DNA of 64,000 nt from JBGOTP01 sp963717075 (GTDB lineage: Bacteria; Acidobacteriota; Vicinamibacteria; Vicinamibacterales; CAVVIG01): positions 1 to 64,000 of the forward strand of contig CAVQVI010000006.1 of NCBI GenBank assembly GCA_963717075.1, written 5' to 3'. A program made the translations under genes and the position numbers. Position 1 is the first letter of the stretch, and each line of letters opens with the position of its first letter. Positions 17,979-28,568 of this stretch are shown piece after piece. The notes below the pieces were generated by a model. That model did not search any database. It was not told where the DNA came from and saw only the letters and a program-made list of their open reading frames with translations.

Positions 17979-19506
17979 TTGAGTGCAAAGATCGAGCTGG
18001 CTGCTGTTCTGCTCGTTGGCGTCGTAGTGACGCTCACGGCCTGCGGCGGGCAGGCGCCCGCAGAATCGGCGAAGCCGGCCCAAGAAGAGACCCCGCTCCC
18101 GCCCTCCGAGCTCGAAACCCAGTTGCCGCCCGCCGTGCGCGAGTCCGTCCTGAAGCCGTTCACGGGCGACCTCGACGAGATGGTCAAGCGGCGGCTCGTG
18201 CGGGTCGGCGTCACGTTCAATCGCACGTTCTACTTCGTCGACAAGGGCGTACAGCGCGGTGTGGCGTACGACTACGGGCAGCTCATCGAGGAACGGCTGA
18301 ACAAGCACTTCAAGACCGGCATCGACAACAAGGTGCACGTCGTTCTTCGTGCCGCTCCCGCGCGACGTGCTGGGCTCGGCGCTCCTCGATGGCAGGGTCG
18401 ACCTGGTGGCCGCGCAGGTCACCGTCAGGCCCGAACTGCAGAAGCAGGTCGATTTCAGCAACCCCACGCGGATGAACGTCAGCGAAATCGTCGTCACTGG
18501 CCCCGGCGCCCCGGCGATGGCCTCGGTGGACGACCTGTCGGGCAAGGAAGTCATTCGCCCGCGAGAAGAGCAGTCATCACGAGAGCCTGATCGCGCTCAA
18601 CGAGAAGTTCAAGACGCAGGGCAAGCCGCCGGTGACGATTCACGCTTGCCCCGCCGAACCTCGAGGACGATGACCTGCTCGAGATGGTGAACGCCGGCCT
18701 GATCCCGGCCGTCGTGGTTGACGACTACCTCGCGAACTTCTGGAAGAAGGTCTTTCCGAACCTGACCGTCCACGAAGACATCGCCGTGCGCACGGGCGGC
18801 ACGCTCGCCGTCGCCTTCCGCAAGGACAGCCCGCAGCTGTCCGCGGCCCTGAACATGTTCATGAAGAACTACGGCCTGGGAACGGCCTTTGGCAACCAGA
18901 TCGAGCGGAAATACCTCGTCAGCACGAGGTACGTGAAGAGCGCTGCGTCGGAGGCCGAGCGCAAGAAGTTCCTGACGCTCGTCGAGCTCTTTCGGAAGTA
19001 CAGCGACCGGTACAAGCAGGACTTCCTGCTCATGGCGGCCCAGGGGTACCAGGAGTCACAGCTCAATCAGGACGCCAAGAGCCAGGTGGGCGCCATCGGC
19101 GTCATGCAGGTCATGCCGGCCACCGGCAAGGAGCTGAACGTCGGCGACATCACGCAGACCGAGGCGAACATCCATGCGGGCGTCAAGTACATGCGGGTGA
19201 CGCAGGACGCATTCTTCAAGGACGAGCCGATGGACGAACCTGAACAAGGCGCTGTTCACGTTCGCGTCGTACAACGCGGGGCCGGGCCGAGTTCGCCAGT
19301 TGCGGAGGGAAGCCGAAAAGCGCGGGCTCGATCCGAACGTCTGGTTCGGTAACGTCGAGCAGATCGCGTCCGAGCGGATCGGGCGCGAGACGGTGACCTA
19401 CGTCGCCAACATCTACAAGTACTACATCGCGTACCGGCTGGTCCTCGAAGAGTCCGAGCGCCGGGCGGCCGCCAAGGCGGCGGTGAAAGCCAACGGGATC
19501 AAATAG
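17979..19506 (+). CDS. MltF-like membrane-bound lytic transglycosylase (solute-binding domain plus transglycosylase), frameshifted
   Basis: The protein would be a periplasmic lipoprotein that cleaves peptidoglycan. The N-terminus has a lipoprotein signal, LAAVLLVGVVVTLTACGG. I prefer a TTG start at 17979 with GAGG upstream, which puts the signal at the N-terminus; ATGs at 17889 and 17907 would add about 25-30 residues. An SBP_bac_3-like regulatory domain follows (KRRLVRVGVTFNRTFYF ... DGRVDLVAAQVTVRPELQKQ). Then comes the transglycosylase domain with the catalytic glutamate in AAQGYQESQLNQ, next QVGAIGVMQVMPATG and SYNAGPGRV. Frame changes near 18350, 18560-18660 and 19240 break it without losing motifs. 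The next gene starts at the base after its stop codon. Confidence 0.82.
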
Positions 19507-21024
19507 ATGATTCCTCTCCGCGCACTAGTCGTCACGATCGCGTTGGGCTTGGTCTTCACGACGTGGGCCCGGCAGGTCGCCGCCGAGCCGCAGCGCCCGA
19601 CGGCAGCCACGCGAGGGTGTGACGACCTCTACCGCCTGCCTGGGCTCGTCTGGCGGGGAACCGGCGGCACGATGACACTCCAGCAGCTCGCCTCGTACGC
19701 GGCCCCCGTGTTCTGGCCCTCCCCCGATGAGCCGACGTTGAAGCGCGCCAGAGGTCGCGACATCCGGGTGCCCGCCGCCTTCCCCTTCGAACCGCAGCCG
19801 GAATCTCCAGTGGTCTACTACCAGGTCACGATGCTGGCTACTCTGCCTGAGCAGCGGGGGCCCGCCATCGAGCTCAACGCACTCGATAAAGGGCAGTCGG
19901 TGCTCCACTTGGACAATTTCTATACCCTCAAAATCAAGTACGTCACGTACTTTCCCAGCGAAGCCGGAGTTGGAGAGCACCTGCACGACGTCGAGCCAAG
20001 CGAGTTCCGCATCCTCGTCGGGCGTGCCAACGGCCCGTTGGCCCGCTCCGCCGGTTTTCGCTGCGACGACACGTCCTACCTGATAGCGGTCGGGCGCGTC
20101 ACCGGCGAGGCGCACGGTAATCCCTGGTACTACAACGTCCTCGATGTGGACGCCGAAACGACGCTCCCCATCCACCTGCTCATCGAAGAGGGCAAGCACG
20201 CCGCCGCCACCGACAAGAACGCAGATGGCTACTTCACGCCGGGCTACGACGTCAGCGCGCGAGTCAACGATGCGTGGGGCGTGCGCGACACCATCCGCGG
20301 CGGCACGCTGTTCAGCGGCAAATTCGAGGCGTGGATGGCCAAGGCGCGGAAGCCCGAGCACCTCGTGCTGCCACCGTTGCCGGCCGACAGTCCGCTGAAC
20401 GAACGGCTGCTGGCCGAAGCGGGCGACCCGGCTACACACGCCGTGTACGAGCTGCGGCCGTATCCCTCGTCCGCGCTCGCCACCACCGACGCGCCCCTGC
20501 GCCACAAGATCTCCGAGAAAGAGGTCAAGAACTGGCCCGTCATCGAGCACCCGGCGCTCCCCCAGGTCCGCGACGTGCTGACGGAAGGACGGGAGCTGAA
20601 GCCGTTTTCGGTGTCGTACCGGAACGATGGACAGCCGGGCTTGTCGGTGGCATTTCCGCTGCTCGTCGTCAAGAACGTTCGCGAGCCGCTGTCGGGCGGT
20701 TATCTCGTCAACCGCATGTACTTCAAGGACACGAACCTGCGCGACTGGGCATGGATGGTGATGTACACGCCGTCGGCATCGCGTTGGTTCGACGAGTACC
20801 TCGCCGCTGGCATGGAGACCGATCGGGAAAAGAGAAATGATGGCAGCATCACCAAGGCGCGCGACTTCGTCGCGGAGACGGGCTTGAAGCTCCGGTTCAA
20901 GGTCCGGACCTTCGGCGGCCCGTTCCCGGACTTCTGGGGCTTTCGCGCCGGTGTCAAGAGCGTCGGCGGTTTCGACATCGAGCGTCTGTCGTTCGTCATC
21001 GAGTTCGGCGCGGGTGTGTGGTAG
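19507..21024 (+). CDS. Secreted hypothetical protein, distantly Vps62-like
   Basis: The 505-residue exported protein has the signal MIPLRALVVTIALGLVFTTW and then a region beginning LASYAAPVFWPSPDE. A central part has HLHDVEPSEF, then EEGKHAAATDKNADGYF and VNDAWGVRDT. That order (a portal of the form APVxxxxPDE, a His-Asp-x-Glu motif, a GKHA motif, a closing NxxWG(V)RD) recalls the Vps62/DUF946 group of secreted proteins, but the match is loose. The C-terminal 150 residues are unfamiliar. The gene starts directly after the MltF-like stop, so the two are probably cotranscribed. No activity can be assigned. Confidence 0.55.
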   Translation: MIPLRALVVTIALGLVFTTWARQVAAEPQRPTAATRGCDDLYRLPGLVWRGTGGTMTLQQLASYAAPVFWPSPDEPTLKRARGRDIRVPAAFPFEPQPESPVVYYQVTMLATLPEQRGPAIELNALDKGQSVLHLDNFYTLKIKYVTYFPSEAGVGEHLHDVEPSEFRILVGRANGPLARSAGFRCDDTSYLIAVGRVTGEAHGNPWYYNVLDVDAETTLPIHLLIEEGKHAAATDKNADGYFTPGYDVSARVNDAWGVRDTIRGGTLFSGKFEAWMAKARKPEHLVLPPLPADSPLNERLLAEAGDPATHAVYELRPYPSSALATTDAPLRHKISEKEVKNWPVIEHPALPQVRDVLTEGRELKPFSVSYRNDGQPGLSVAFPLLVVKNVREPLSGGYLVNRMYFKDTNLRDWAWMVMYTPSASRWFDEYLAAGMETDREKRNDGSITKARDFVAETGLKLRFKVRTFGGPFPDFWGFRAGVKSVGGFDIERLSFVIEFGAGVW

Positions 21025-21092
21025 GAGCCCCGACACGACGCTCCCCGAGGCTTGCCAAGAGGAGGTGATCGTGCGCTACACTCGCAGCTACC

Positions 21093-21944
21093 ATGCTTGC
21101 CCGGCCGTCGTTTCGCCGGCGCCCGATCACGGCTACGGTGCTACTGATGGGCGCCCTGGCGGCCGTAGCGTTCGCGCAGAGTGGATTCGAGCGTCGGCTC
21201 CCGGAAGGCGCGGGAGCCTATCCCCCGCGATATCCCCCGAAAGATTTCGAAGACGGTTCGTTCATGATCTGCAAGCTCAAGTACACGAGCGTACGGTCTG
21301 AACCCATGGGCATGGGCTGGTCAACGGATTATCCGTATGCGGGCATCAACTTGATGATTCGGATGTCGGAACTGACTCGCGCCCCGATTACCAGGAATGA
21401 GAATGAGAATAGTGAGCCCACCTACTGGGTCGTGCGCCTGACAGACCCCGCCTTGTTCCGCTGCCCGATCCTGATGGGAACCGACGTCGGTACGATGGGG
21501 CTTTCCGGTGAAGAGGCGGCGCGGCTGCGGCAGTACCTGCTGAAGGGCGGGTTCCTCTGGGTCGATGACTTCTGGGGCACGCGGGCGTGGCAGCAATGGT
21601 CCGGTGAGATTCACAAGGCGTTGCCGGAATACAAGATCTTCGATATTCCCCCCGAGCACACCATTCGCCACATGCTGTTTCCGGTCAACGAGGTCGAGCA
21701 GGCCACGAATATCAACAATTGGCGACGCACGCGCGATACATCGGAACGCGGCGACGATAGCCCCCACGCCGACTTTCGTGGGATCGCCAACGAGAAGGGC
21801 CGCATCATGGTCGTGATGACCCACAATACCGACTTCGGCGACACATGGGAGCGCGAGGCCGAGAACCCCGAGTTCTTTGCACTGTTTTCACCGAAAGGCT
21901 ACGCGCTGGGCATCGACGTCATGCTGTACGCCATGACCCACTGA
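21093..21944 (+). CDS. DUF4159 domain protein
   Basis: The 283-residue exported protein has a signal (ITATVLLMGALAAVAFAQ) and the DUF4159 body. Key segments are DFEDGSFMICKLKYTS, WSTDYPYAGINLMIRMSELT, LRQYLLKGGFLWVDDFWG, PEHTIRHMLFPV and a C-terminal GYALGIDVMLYAMTH. The fold is related to class I glutamine-amidotransferase-like domains, but here the nucleophile cysteine is absent, as usual in the family. In Acidobacteriota these genes commonly sit in or near MoxR/DUF58-type clusters; no such cluster is seen here. The true function is unknown. Confidence 0.85.
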   Translation: MLARPSFRRRPITATVLLMGALAAVAFAQSGFERRLPEGAGAYPPRYPPKDFEDGSFMICKLKYTSVRSEPMGMGWSTDYPYAGINLMIRMSELTRAPITRNENENSEPTYWVVRLTDPALFRCPILMGTDVGTMGLSGEEAARLRQYLLKGGFLWVDDFWGTRAWQQWSGEIHKALPEYKIFDIPPEHTIRHMLFPVNEVEQATNINNWRRTRDTSERGDDSPHADFRGIANEKGRIMVVMTHNTDFGDTWEREAENPEFFALFSPKGYALGIDVMLYAMTH

Positions 21945-22135
21945 TCGGACTGGCCAGCCGTGTGCGGACATGGCAATCACAGCACGACCGCGCCCCGCCG
22001 ACCAACATCGACCCCATCCACACACTCCGCGCGCGCGTGAGCGCCGCCACCTCCCCCAACACGACCTTCCTGCGAGGCAACGAGTCATGGACCAAGTTCG
22101 ATCGGAACAGCAGACCTCGATGGGAGCGGGCGCGC

Positions 22136-23200
22136 TCAGTAGCTCCACCCAAAAGACAGCACGACCCCCACGTCGTTGTGTTCGGCCGTCTCGGTCGGCG
22201 GACGACTGTCAAACGTATCGAAGACGCTTACGGACAGGAACACGTCCTTCCAGAACTCGCGCTTGACCGCTGAATCGAACTGAATACGCTGACGGCCCCA
22301 GTCGCTCAGGCTCGGATAGTACTGAAAGCCAATGTCCACATTGGTTTTCGGTCGATCGTACGAAAAGTACGAGGTCCTGAAGGTCAATAGACCCTCGATG
22401 TTCTGGGTCGGATCCGAATCAACACCATGCTCGTTGTTGACCGCTAGACCGCCCACAGCGGTGACTTGCGCGCGATTCGTATTCAGCAGTCGGCGCCCCA
22501 CTCCCAACGCTCCCTGGATTCGCAGGAGGAGCCCGAGGCTCTCGTTGCTGTCCAACCCGCCAGCGGCCATCACGAACAGATTCTGGCCGCGAAACCGCCG
22601 GTACGACACCTGCGCGGTGGCGCGGTCGTCGGCTTCATCACCGTCGCCGCTTTTCGTGAGCGTCGCAGAGCCCGTCAGCTGCACCTCGGTCGAGGGGCGT
22701 CGGAACGTGGTCGTGGAGTTGACGTTGAGCTGAGCAATGTCGCTCGAGCGGGTATAGCTGAAGCCCAGGTCCACCGACCCGTCGAGCCTCTTCCAGAAGC
22801 TGCGGCCGATGGGAGTGATCATCGTCACCTCACTGTTCGGCAGAGACACGCGGCCCTGCGCGCCGATCACCACGAGCGTTCGCGGACCGTCGGTGTCAAG
22901 GCCGCCGAGAAACAATCGGCCGTCGCTCGTCCCCACCTCGAACTGTGCCGACGACCGCAGGCTCACGATGTTGTCCCACTCGAAATAGATCGTGCCCGCG
23001 TCGTCCGTTTTGTATTCGAGCCGACCACGGTCCAGTTTCGACACCTCGCCGGTGATGCGATCGCCGTTGGCCAGCGTGACGACGTCTGTCTTCGCTTGCG
23101 CGTGCACCCCGCCTTCAAGGAGCACGAGAAGCAGGAGGATGCGACAAGCTTCCACCGGAGAGACGCCGGAGCAGGGCCATTGGATACGTGCTGAGCCCAT
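22136..23200 (-). CDS. DUF481 outer-membrane-type protein
   Basis: The 354-residue protein has an N-terminal signal (ACRILLLLVLLEGGVHAQ). A short domain follows, DVVTLANGDRITGEVSKLDR ... TIYFEWDNIVSL, that resembles the LSM-like domain often fused ahead of DUF481. The rest is a repetitive beta-strand region (LDGSVDLGFSYTRSSD ... VGVVLSFGWSY) ending in an aromatic residue, as in YdiY/DUF481 barrels. It is most likely an outer-membrane protein. E. coli YdiY is acid-induced, but no such regulation is visible here. Confidence 0.75.
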   Translation of the reverse strand: MGSARIQWPCSGVSPVEACRILLLLVLLEGGVHAQAKTDVVTLANGDRITGEVSKLDRGRLEYKTDDAGTIYFEWDNIVSLRSSAQFEVGTSDGRLFLGGLDTDGPRTLVVIGAQGRVSLPNSEVTMITPIGRSFWKRLDGSVDLGFSYTRSSDIAQLNVNSTTTFRRPSTEVQLTGSATLTKSGDGDEADDRATAQVSYRRFRGQNLFVMAAGGLDSNESLGLLLRIQGALGVGRRLLNTNRAQVTAVGGLAVNNEHGVDSDPTQNIEGLLTFRTSYFSYDRPKTNVDIGFQYYPSLSDWGRQRIQFDSAVKREFWKDVFLSVSVFDTFDSRPPTETAEHNDVGVVLSFGWSY

Positions 23201-23399
23201 AGACTACCTTCTTGGCCACAATCGGTGATTCTTTCGTGATTTTTATGTATTCGTCGCGATCTGTCCGAGGTATCCCCGAGACATTTTCGATATCTCGCGG
23301 GAGTCCTGCCGCTCCACGAGTCTGATACCCTAACGGATTCCACCTGGCGTCCCTGAGACACGGGCGCTGCTCTTCTTACCGCGACCACCGGAGGGTACG

Positions 23400-24236
23400 A
23401 TGGACATCAACGGCTTGGTGCAAGCGTCGACGGCAATCCTCGTCGCAGTGGCCTGGAAGCTTCTGGGCGCGGCGGCCTTGTGGCTGGTTGGCCGCCGGCT
23501 CATCTCGTTCGCCCTTGGCATGTTGAGCCGCACGTTGGCGCGGCAACAGTTCGACGCAACCTTTGCCCGCTACTTCGGGACTGGTCTTTCCGTCGTCCTC
23601 AACATCGCGCTCGTCGTCGCCATTCTTGGATTCTTTGGCGTCGAGACCACGACGTTTGCCGCGTTGATCGCCGCCGGGGGTATCGCCATCGGCGTGGCGT
23701 GGGGCGGACTGCTGGCCAACTTCGCGGCTGGAGCGTTCCTGGTGTTCCTGCGGCCCTTCAAGACCGGCGATTTCGTCAGCGCCGGTGGTGTCACGGGGAC
23801 GGTGGACACGATTGGACTGTTCGGCACGACGATCAACACACCGGACAATGTGCTGACCATCGTAGGGAACAACAAGATCTTCTCCGACACGATTCAGAAC
23901 TTCTCGGCCAATCCCTACCGCCGTGTCGACCTGACGGCCACCATCAACCATGCGGTCGATCATCACGACGCCATCCGCATCCTGAAGAGCGGCCTGGCGA
24001 CGATCCCCAACGTGCTCGCCACGCCGGCGCCGGACGTTGACGTGCTGCAGTTCACACCCGCCGGTCCCGTGCTGTGTGTACGGCCGTACTGCACAAACGC
24101 GCACTACTGGCAGGTGTATTTCGACACCAATCGGCTGATTCGCGAGGCGTTCGGTGAAGCCCACTTCCCCGCGCCGGTCCCTGCGTACGCATTGAGTGGA
24201 CCCGTGCCCGGACCTGCGTTGGACGGCCCGCGCTGA
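23400..24236 (+). CDS. Small mechanosensitive ion channel, MscS family
   Basis: The channel opens under membrane tension to release solutes after osmotic downshock. The 278-residue chain has an N-terminal helix (AILVAVAWKLLGAAALWLVG), a second helix (LSVVLNIALVVAILGFFGVE) and the pore helix TM3 in FAALIAAGGIAIGVAWGGLL. The MscS signature follows, FLRPFKTGDFV...GTVDTIGLFGTTINTPDN, then VGNNKIFSDTIQNFSANPYR. A C-terminal alpha/beta domain ends the chain. Length is near that of E. coli MscS (286). It stands alone, divergent from the DUF481 gene across about 200 bases. Confidence 0.9.
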   Translation: MDINGLVQASTAILVAVAWKLLGAAALWLVGRRLISFALGMLSRTLARQQFDATFARYFGTGLSVVLNIALVVAILGFFGVETTTFAALIAAGGIAIGVAWGGLLANFAAGAFLVFLRPFKTGDFVSAGGVTGTVDTIGLFGTTINTPDNVLTIVGNNKIFSDTIQNFSANPYRRVDLTATINHAVDHHDAIRILKSGLATIPNVLATPAPDVDVLQFTPAGPVLCVRPYCTNAHYWQVYFDTNRLIREAFGEAHFPAPVPAYALSGPVPGPALDGPR

Positions 24237-24291
24237 AGGCCCTCGGCCACCAGACGCCGAACGGACAGCGATCGCACGTCAGACTGCGTGC

Positions 24292-26653
24292 CTATTCCTG
24301 AATCGTCCACGCGACGGGCTCATCCAGCGATGCGCCCGGCGGCATCACCTGCGTCGAGCGCTCGAAGTCTTTCCACGTGAGCGGACCCCGAATCCCCCAC
24401 GGCCGGACCGTCAACGTGCGTCCGACAGGATCGACGGTCACGACCACGAAGCTCTGAAAGAACGGCGCCACGTTGTAGTCGAACATCGCCGACAGCCACT
24501 CGGGTGACGAGGGCCAGGCGCCGAGCTCCCGCGTCCAGATCCACGCCGGCCACTTCCACCAGGGGGTCGCGGCCGTGATCTTCCCGACCACGTCCTGCCG
24601 GTTCGGATAGTAGGCCCACTGCGGAGGTCGCGGGCTCTGCCGGCCAGGCGAGCGATGTTCCGAAGCTCAGATACGCGCCGCCTCCACCATTCACGAAGTG
24701 ATGCACGGTCTCAGCGCCGGCCGCGGCTTTGCCAGCCTCGAGGTAGTACTCGAGGTCGTGCGTATCCCCCGCCATGACGACGCGCACGCCGTATTCGCGC
24801 AGGAGATGGCGCACCGCCATGAAGTCTTCGTCGCCCGTCGAGACATCGTGGCCACCGGCGAATGAGCGGATGGCCGAGCACGGCCATCACCATCTTCCCG
24901 CGCGATGCCTCGAGGGTGGCCCGCAGCCACGCCATCTCCTCGCGGTCCACGCGACGCAGCACGCCGGTGTCCACCGCCAGCAGGACGAAGGCAGACGTCT
25001 GCACCTGGAAGAACGGGGCCTGCTGGAATCCGGTGGACACGCCGTACTGGCCGCGCAGCGTGTCGGCCTTCCTGATGAACTCCTCGATGACAGCCTCCGT
25101 CGTGCTCGACACGCCTTCGTCCGCTTCGATGCGGGCCCGCATCGCCACCCGCGCCGCGTCAGGCTGGAAGAACGTGGCCACGAAACCTTCGAGCGCGTCG
25201 TACCAGTCGTGATTGCCCGGGATCGCATAGACCGGTTTCGTGACCCCCTTGAACGGCAGCCAGAATCGGAGCTCGTAGTCGCGCATCGCGCCTGTGGGAT
25301 ACACGACGTCTGACGACAGCACGACAAATCGCACGTCATCGGCCGACGCGGCGCGAATCAGCGAGTCGCGCAGCACGTGCTGGCTCGCGTCGCCCTCGCC
25401 GGTGTCGCCAATGACAATGAATGAGAACGGCGCCGAGCCGTCCAGGCCCTCGGGCGCCACTCTGAAGCCTTGCCCGTCGAGCGTCGTCTGACCGCTGCTG
25501 ACAACCGCGCGAACCATCGCCTCGCGCCACGTGTCGGTGCGCTGCGCGGCCCACGAGTTCCAGATGCCGGCGGCCCAGTTTTCCGTATCGAAGTACCAGC
25601 TCATGCCCCAGATCGGAACGGACGCCACGATGATCGCGGCCATCGGCAGCCCGATCTGGAGTCCACGCCCCAGGGCGGAGCTCAGAGAATAGCGGGCCGC
25701 CCGTACACGAATGGCAAACCGCATGCGCGATTCGAGCCACCAGCGGACGGCACGGTCGGCCCAGACGGAGACACCCGTTCGAGCAGGCCCGTCGAGTACC
25801 CGCTCCCACGCCTGCCGTTCCAGCCCGCGCGTGACGCGGCGCGCGAACAGGCGGAGCGGGACCATCACCAAGTACGCGAGGCCAAGGGCAAAGACCATGT
25901 CGCCGATCACCGCGACGAGCGGCGAGAGGATCCCCAATGCCGATCGGTCGAAACCCATGCGGCTGACGTGAATCGCAAACAGCACCGCGAGGAGCGCCGC
26001 GATCCAGCTGCGATCGGCCGCCACCCGGTTCAGTTCGGTCTGCTGAAGCCTGGCGCCGGTTTCGGCGAGCCGCTCGGGCCGGTCGATGGTGATGTCGGCG
26101 ATCACGCTCTCGTCCGCGTCGCGCTCGGAGTAGACGGGGGCCACTGCCAGATTGACCGCCGTCGCGGCCAGCCGCAGACCCGCGGCAAGCGCCACCACCC
26201 AGTTCGCGGCGGATCTGCCGACCAGCAGAATGACGAGGACGACAGCCAGATTCCAGACCGCGGCACCAGCAGCCTGCAGGAAGGACTTCTGCCCGGCTGC
26301 CTGACGGACGGCCACACGCGCGTACTGGAATGCTTCGGCAGCGAACGGCGCGGCCACGACGAACGTGAGTGCGGTCGCCGCCAGCCAAGGGGCGTTCAGC
26401 AGCAGCACGCCGAGGAGCAGCGTGTACGCAGCACTCGTCCAGACGTTCCGTTGCGCGGCGGCGTCCTGCGACGGAATCCCTGGACGAGTGCTGCGCCAGC
26501 GCCGGCAAGGAGGCACAGGGCCGCCACGCGCACCGGCTCCCCGGCCCAGAGGGGCGCCAGCAATACGGCAATGGCCAGCAGGGCCGTGAAGATGGCCAGT
26601 GCATGCGTCCGTTCGCCTGCGGCGGGTCGAGGGGGTTGAAGATCGGTGCTCAC
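24292..26653 (-). CDS. Polytopic membrane protein with C-terminal metallophosphoesterase domain, frameshifted
   Basis: The first half (about 350 residues) has six or more hydrophobic helices, from ALAIFTALLAIAVLLAPLW to AAIIVASVPIWGMSWYF. The second half is a calcineurin-like phosphoesterase with metal-binding motifs in order: FIVIGDTGEGD, VLSSDVVYPTGAM, IPGNHDWYD, AVLGHPL and VVMAGDTHDLEYY. The predicted role is hydrolysis of a phosphoester at the membrane surface; the substrate is unknown. I take a GTG start at 26653. Frame changes near 26460, 24880 and 24620 divide the gene, and the tail WWKWPAWIW...DEPVAWTIQE ends it at 24292. Such membrane-metallophosphoesterase fusions are uncommon, and no partner gene gives a hint. 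Confidence 0.75.
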
Positions 26654-26877
26654 GGATGGGAGCCGAGAGTATGCACCAGAACCGACTCTGGCAGGGCAGC
26701 TGTCGCCGAGTGCCACGAAACCGAGGCCACTCGTGGCCCGGTCGAGACGGCCGGATTTGTCGCGCGAACGGCGTGGACCTCATCGACAACGGCGTCATGT
26801 ACTGAGTCCCGTGTTGCTTCTCAGACCGTATACTGAGTTCATCTGGCGCCAACGGTTTCAAGGAGGGAGCGCCTCGG

Positions 26878-27615
26878 ATGAAGGCCTCGATCTCCACACG
26901 GATGCTATCGGTAGCTGCCGCGCTCACGGTGATCGCTCTCGTCGCCCCACCAGCGCGGGCCGATGTCCTGGAGAAGACAAAGAAGGTAGGCGGCGTTACG
27001 GTCCAGTACAGAGTCGTGCTGCCGAGTGGCTACGACTCGACGCAGGCATATCCAGGAATCATCGCACTCGGCGGCGGTCCGCAGACGATGAACACCGTAG
27101 AACGTATCTTGAGCCGTAACTTTCGAGCCGAAGCTGAGAAACGCGGGTATATCGTCGTCGCGCCCGCGGCGCCTGACGGTCAGCTGTTCTTCGAGAACGG
27201 CGCTCGGATTTTTCCAGAGTTCTTGAAGATGATCCTTTCCGACTACAAGATCCGAGACGGGAAGTTTCACATCGCAGGACCCTCAAACGGTGGAATCGCC
27301 GCGTTTCACGTGGCGGCGGCCAACCCGCAGTATTTCATGTCTGTTACGGCCTTCCCGGGATACATGTGGGAGCCGACTCAGGCCAGGCTTCAAGCGATCT
27401 CGAAAATGTGCGTCTTCATGTATGTTGGCGAAACCGACGAGTACCGGTGGCACGACGAAATGAAGCGAGAGGCCGAGTTTCTTCGCTCGCAAGGCACCGT
27501 CGCGCGTTACACGGTCGAGATGGGCCAGCCGCACCGGTTGGAATCGCTCGCAGGTGTCAACGCAGCGCGCCTGTTCGACGGATTCGAGGAAACCAAGAAA
27601 GGTTGCAGCAGGTAG
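26878..27615 (+). CDS. Secreted alpha/beta-hydrolase (esterase/PHB-depolymerase-like)
   Basis: The 245-residue exported protein has the signal LSVAAALTVIALVAPPARAD. The hydrolase core starts VQYRVVLPSGYDSTQAYP. The nucleophile is the serine of AGPSNGGIAAFHVAA at about residue 140, within a G-x-S-x-G. The acid is probably the aspartate of VGETDEYRW, and the histidine that of MGQPHRLESL. This arrangement matches small secreted esterases related to feruloyl esterases and PHB depolymerases. It is preceded by GGAGGGAGC, a purine-rich ribosome-binding region. The substrate is unknown. Confidence 0.75.
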   Translation: MKASISTRMLSVAAALTVIALVAPPARADVLEKTKKVGGVTVQYRVVLPSGYDSTQAYPGIIALGGGPQTMNTVERILSRNFRAEAEKRGYIVVAPAAPDGQLFFENGARIFPEFLKMILSDYKIRDGKFHIAGPSNGGIAAFHVAAANPQYFMSVTAFPGYMWEPTQARLQAISKMCVFMYVGETDEYRWHDEMKREAEFLRSQGTVARYTVEMGQPHRLESLAGVNAARLFDGFEETKKGCSR

Positions 27616-27702
27616 CGGGATCCCGATTGTCCAGGTAACGATCGAGACTCGCGTTTTCAGACGCCAATGTCGAAGCGTTCGGCGTGGCTCTGCGTCTGCT
27701 CT

Positions 27703-28470
27703 TCACCATGGGATTGGCCGCTCGTCTCGAAAAAAGCCACCGCTTGGCCCTCCGTCTGGCAACATGGCGAGCCACACCGGCGTGCGCGCACCTTCTTCGG
27801 GCGATCGCGGGGCGCTGGATCCCCCCATTCGCGTGTGCACCCAACCGGGACACGCGGCGTTCACCAGGATGTCGCGCCGGTCGCTCGCGAGCTCTCGCGC
27901 CAGGATCCGGGTGAGCGCATTGAGGCCAACCTTTGACACGGAGTAGGCGCTTGACGGCCAGCCATTCTGCTTGCGTACGTGGCCCGCAACATCCCGGACG
28001 AAGGACTCCATGAGGTCGATGAGCTCGCTCCGCGCGAGCGTGGGGTCTTCGCAACGCGCACGAAGCTTCGGTCCCACATTCGAGAGCTCACCCATGCCGC
28101 TCGAGACCATCACGATCCGCCCGCCCCGGCGCACACGCGGCAACAGGATATCGGTGACGTTCATGGCGCCAAAGAAGTTCACGTCGAGCGTGCGACGAGC
28201 AGTCTCGGCATCGGAGCCGGGGAGTGAGACTCCGGCGTTATTCACGAGAATGTCGAAGCCCTGATCGAGACGCTCCGCCAGAGCTTCGATCTGGTCGTTC
28301 CGCGTCACGTCGAGCGTGAAGTCGCCCGCACCAGGCTCACGTGCCGTGGCAATGACATGCACCCCCGAGGAGGTGAGCTGTACTGCGATCGCGTGCCCGA
28401 TTCCGCGATTGGCGCCGGTGATGACCGCGATCCGTTTGCCGGATACTTGGGCATCAATAGAACCGCTCAT
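27703..28470 (-). CDS. Short-chain dehydrogenase/reductase
   Basis: The 255-residue protein is a classical SDR. It has the NAD(P) motif TGANRGIG at residues 19-26, NNAG at about 92, the catalytic serine in IVMVSSGMGEL and the catalytic pair in YSVSKVG. The arginine after TGAN suggests NADPH preference, as in carbonyl reductases. A final CPGWVHTRMGG motif closes the cofactor site. It is intact and monocistronic; the substrate cannot be inferred. Confidence 0.88.
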   Translation of the reverse strand: MSGSIDAQVSGKRIAVITGANRGIGHAIAVQLTSSGVHVIATAREPGAGDFTLDVTRNDQIEALAERLDQGFDILVNNAGVSLPGSDAETARRTLDVNFFGAMNVTDILLPRVRRGGRIVMVSSGMGELSNVGPKLRARCEDPTLARSELIDLMESFVRDVAGHVRKQNGWPSSAYSVSKVGLNALTRILARELASDRRDILVNAACPGWVHTRMGGSSAPRSPEEGARTPVWLAMLPDGGPSGGFFRDERPIPW

Positions 28471-28568
28471 GCCTTGCCCTGTTCAGTTGTGCCCAGAATC
28501 AGCGACGTCATCTTTCTTTTGGTGATTCGAATCCAGATATATAGTCACAACAGGTCAGGTTAGCGCTG

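Noticed and set aside
19525..21036. A 503-residue minus-strand frame mirroring the secreted hypothetical protein
   Set aside because: The plus-strand frame has a signal peptide and follows the transglycosylase stop directly. The minus frame is arginine-rich shadow.
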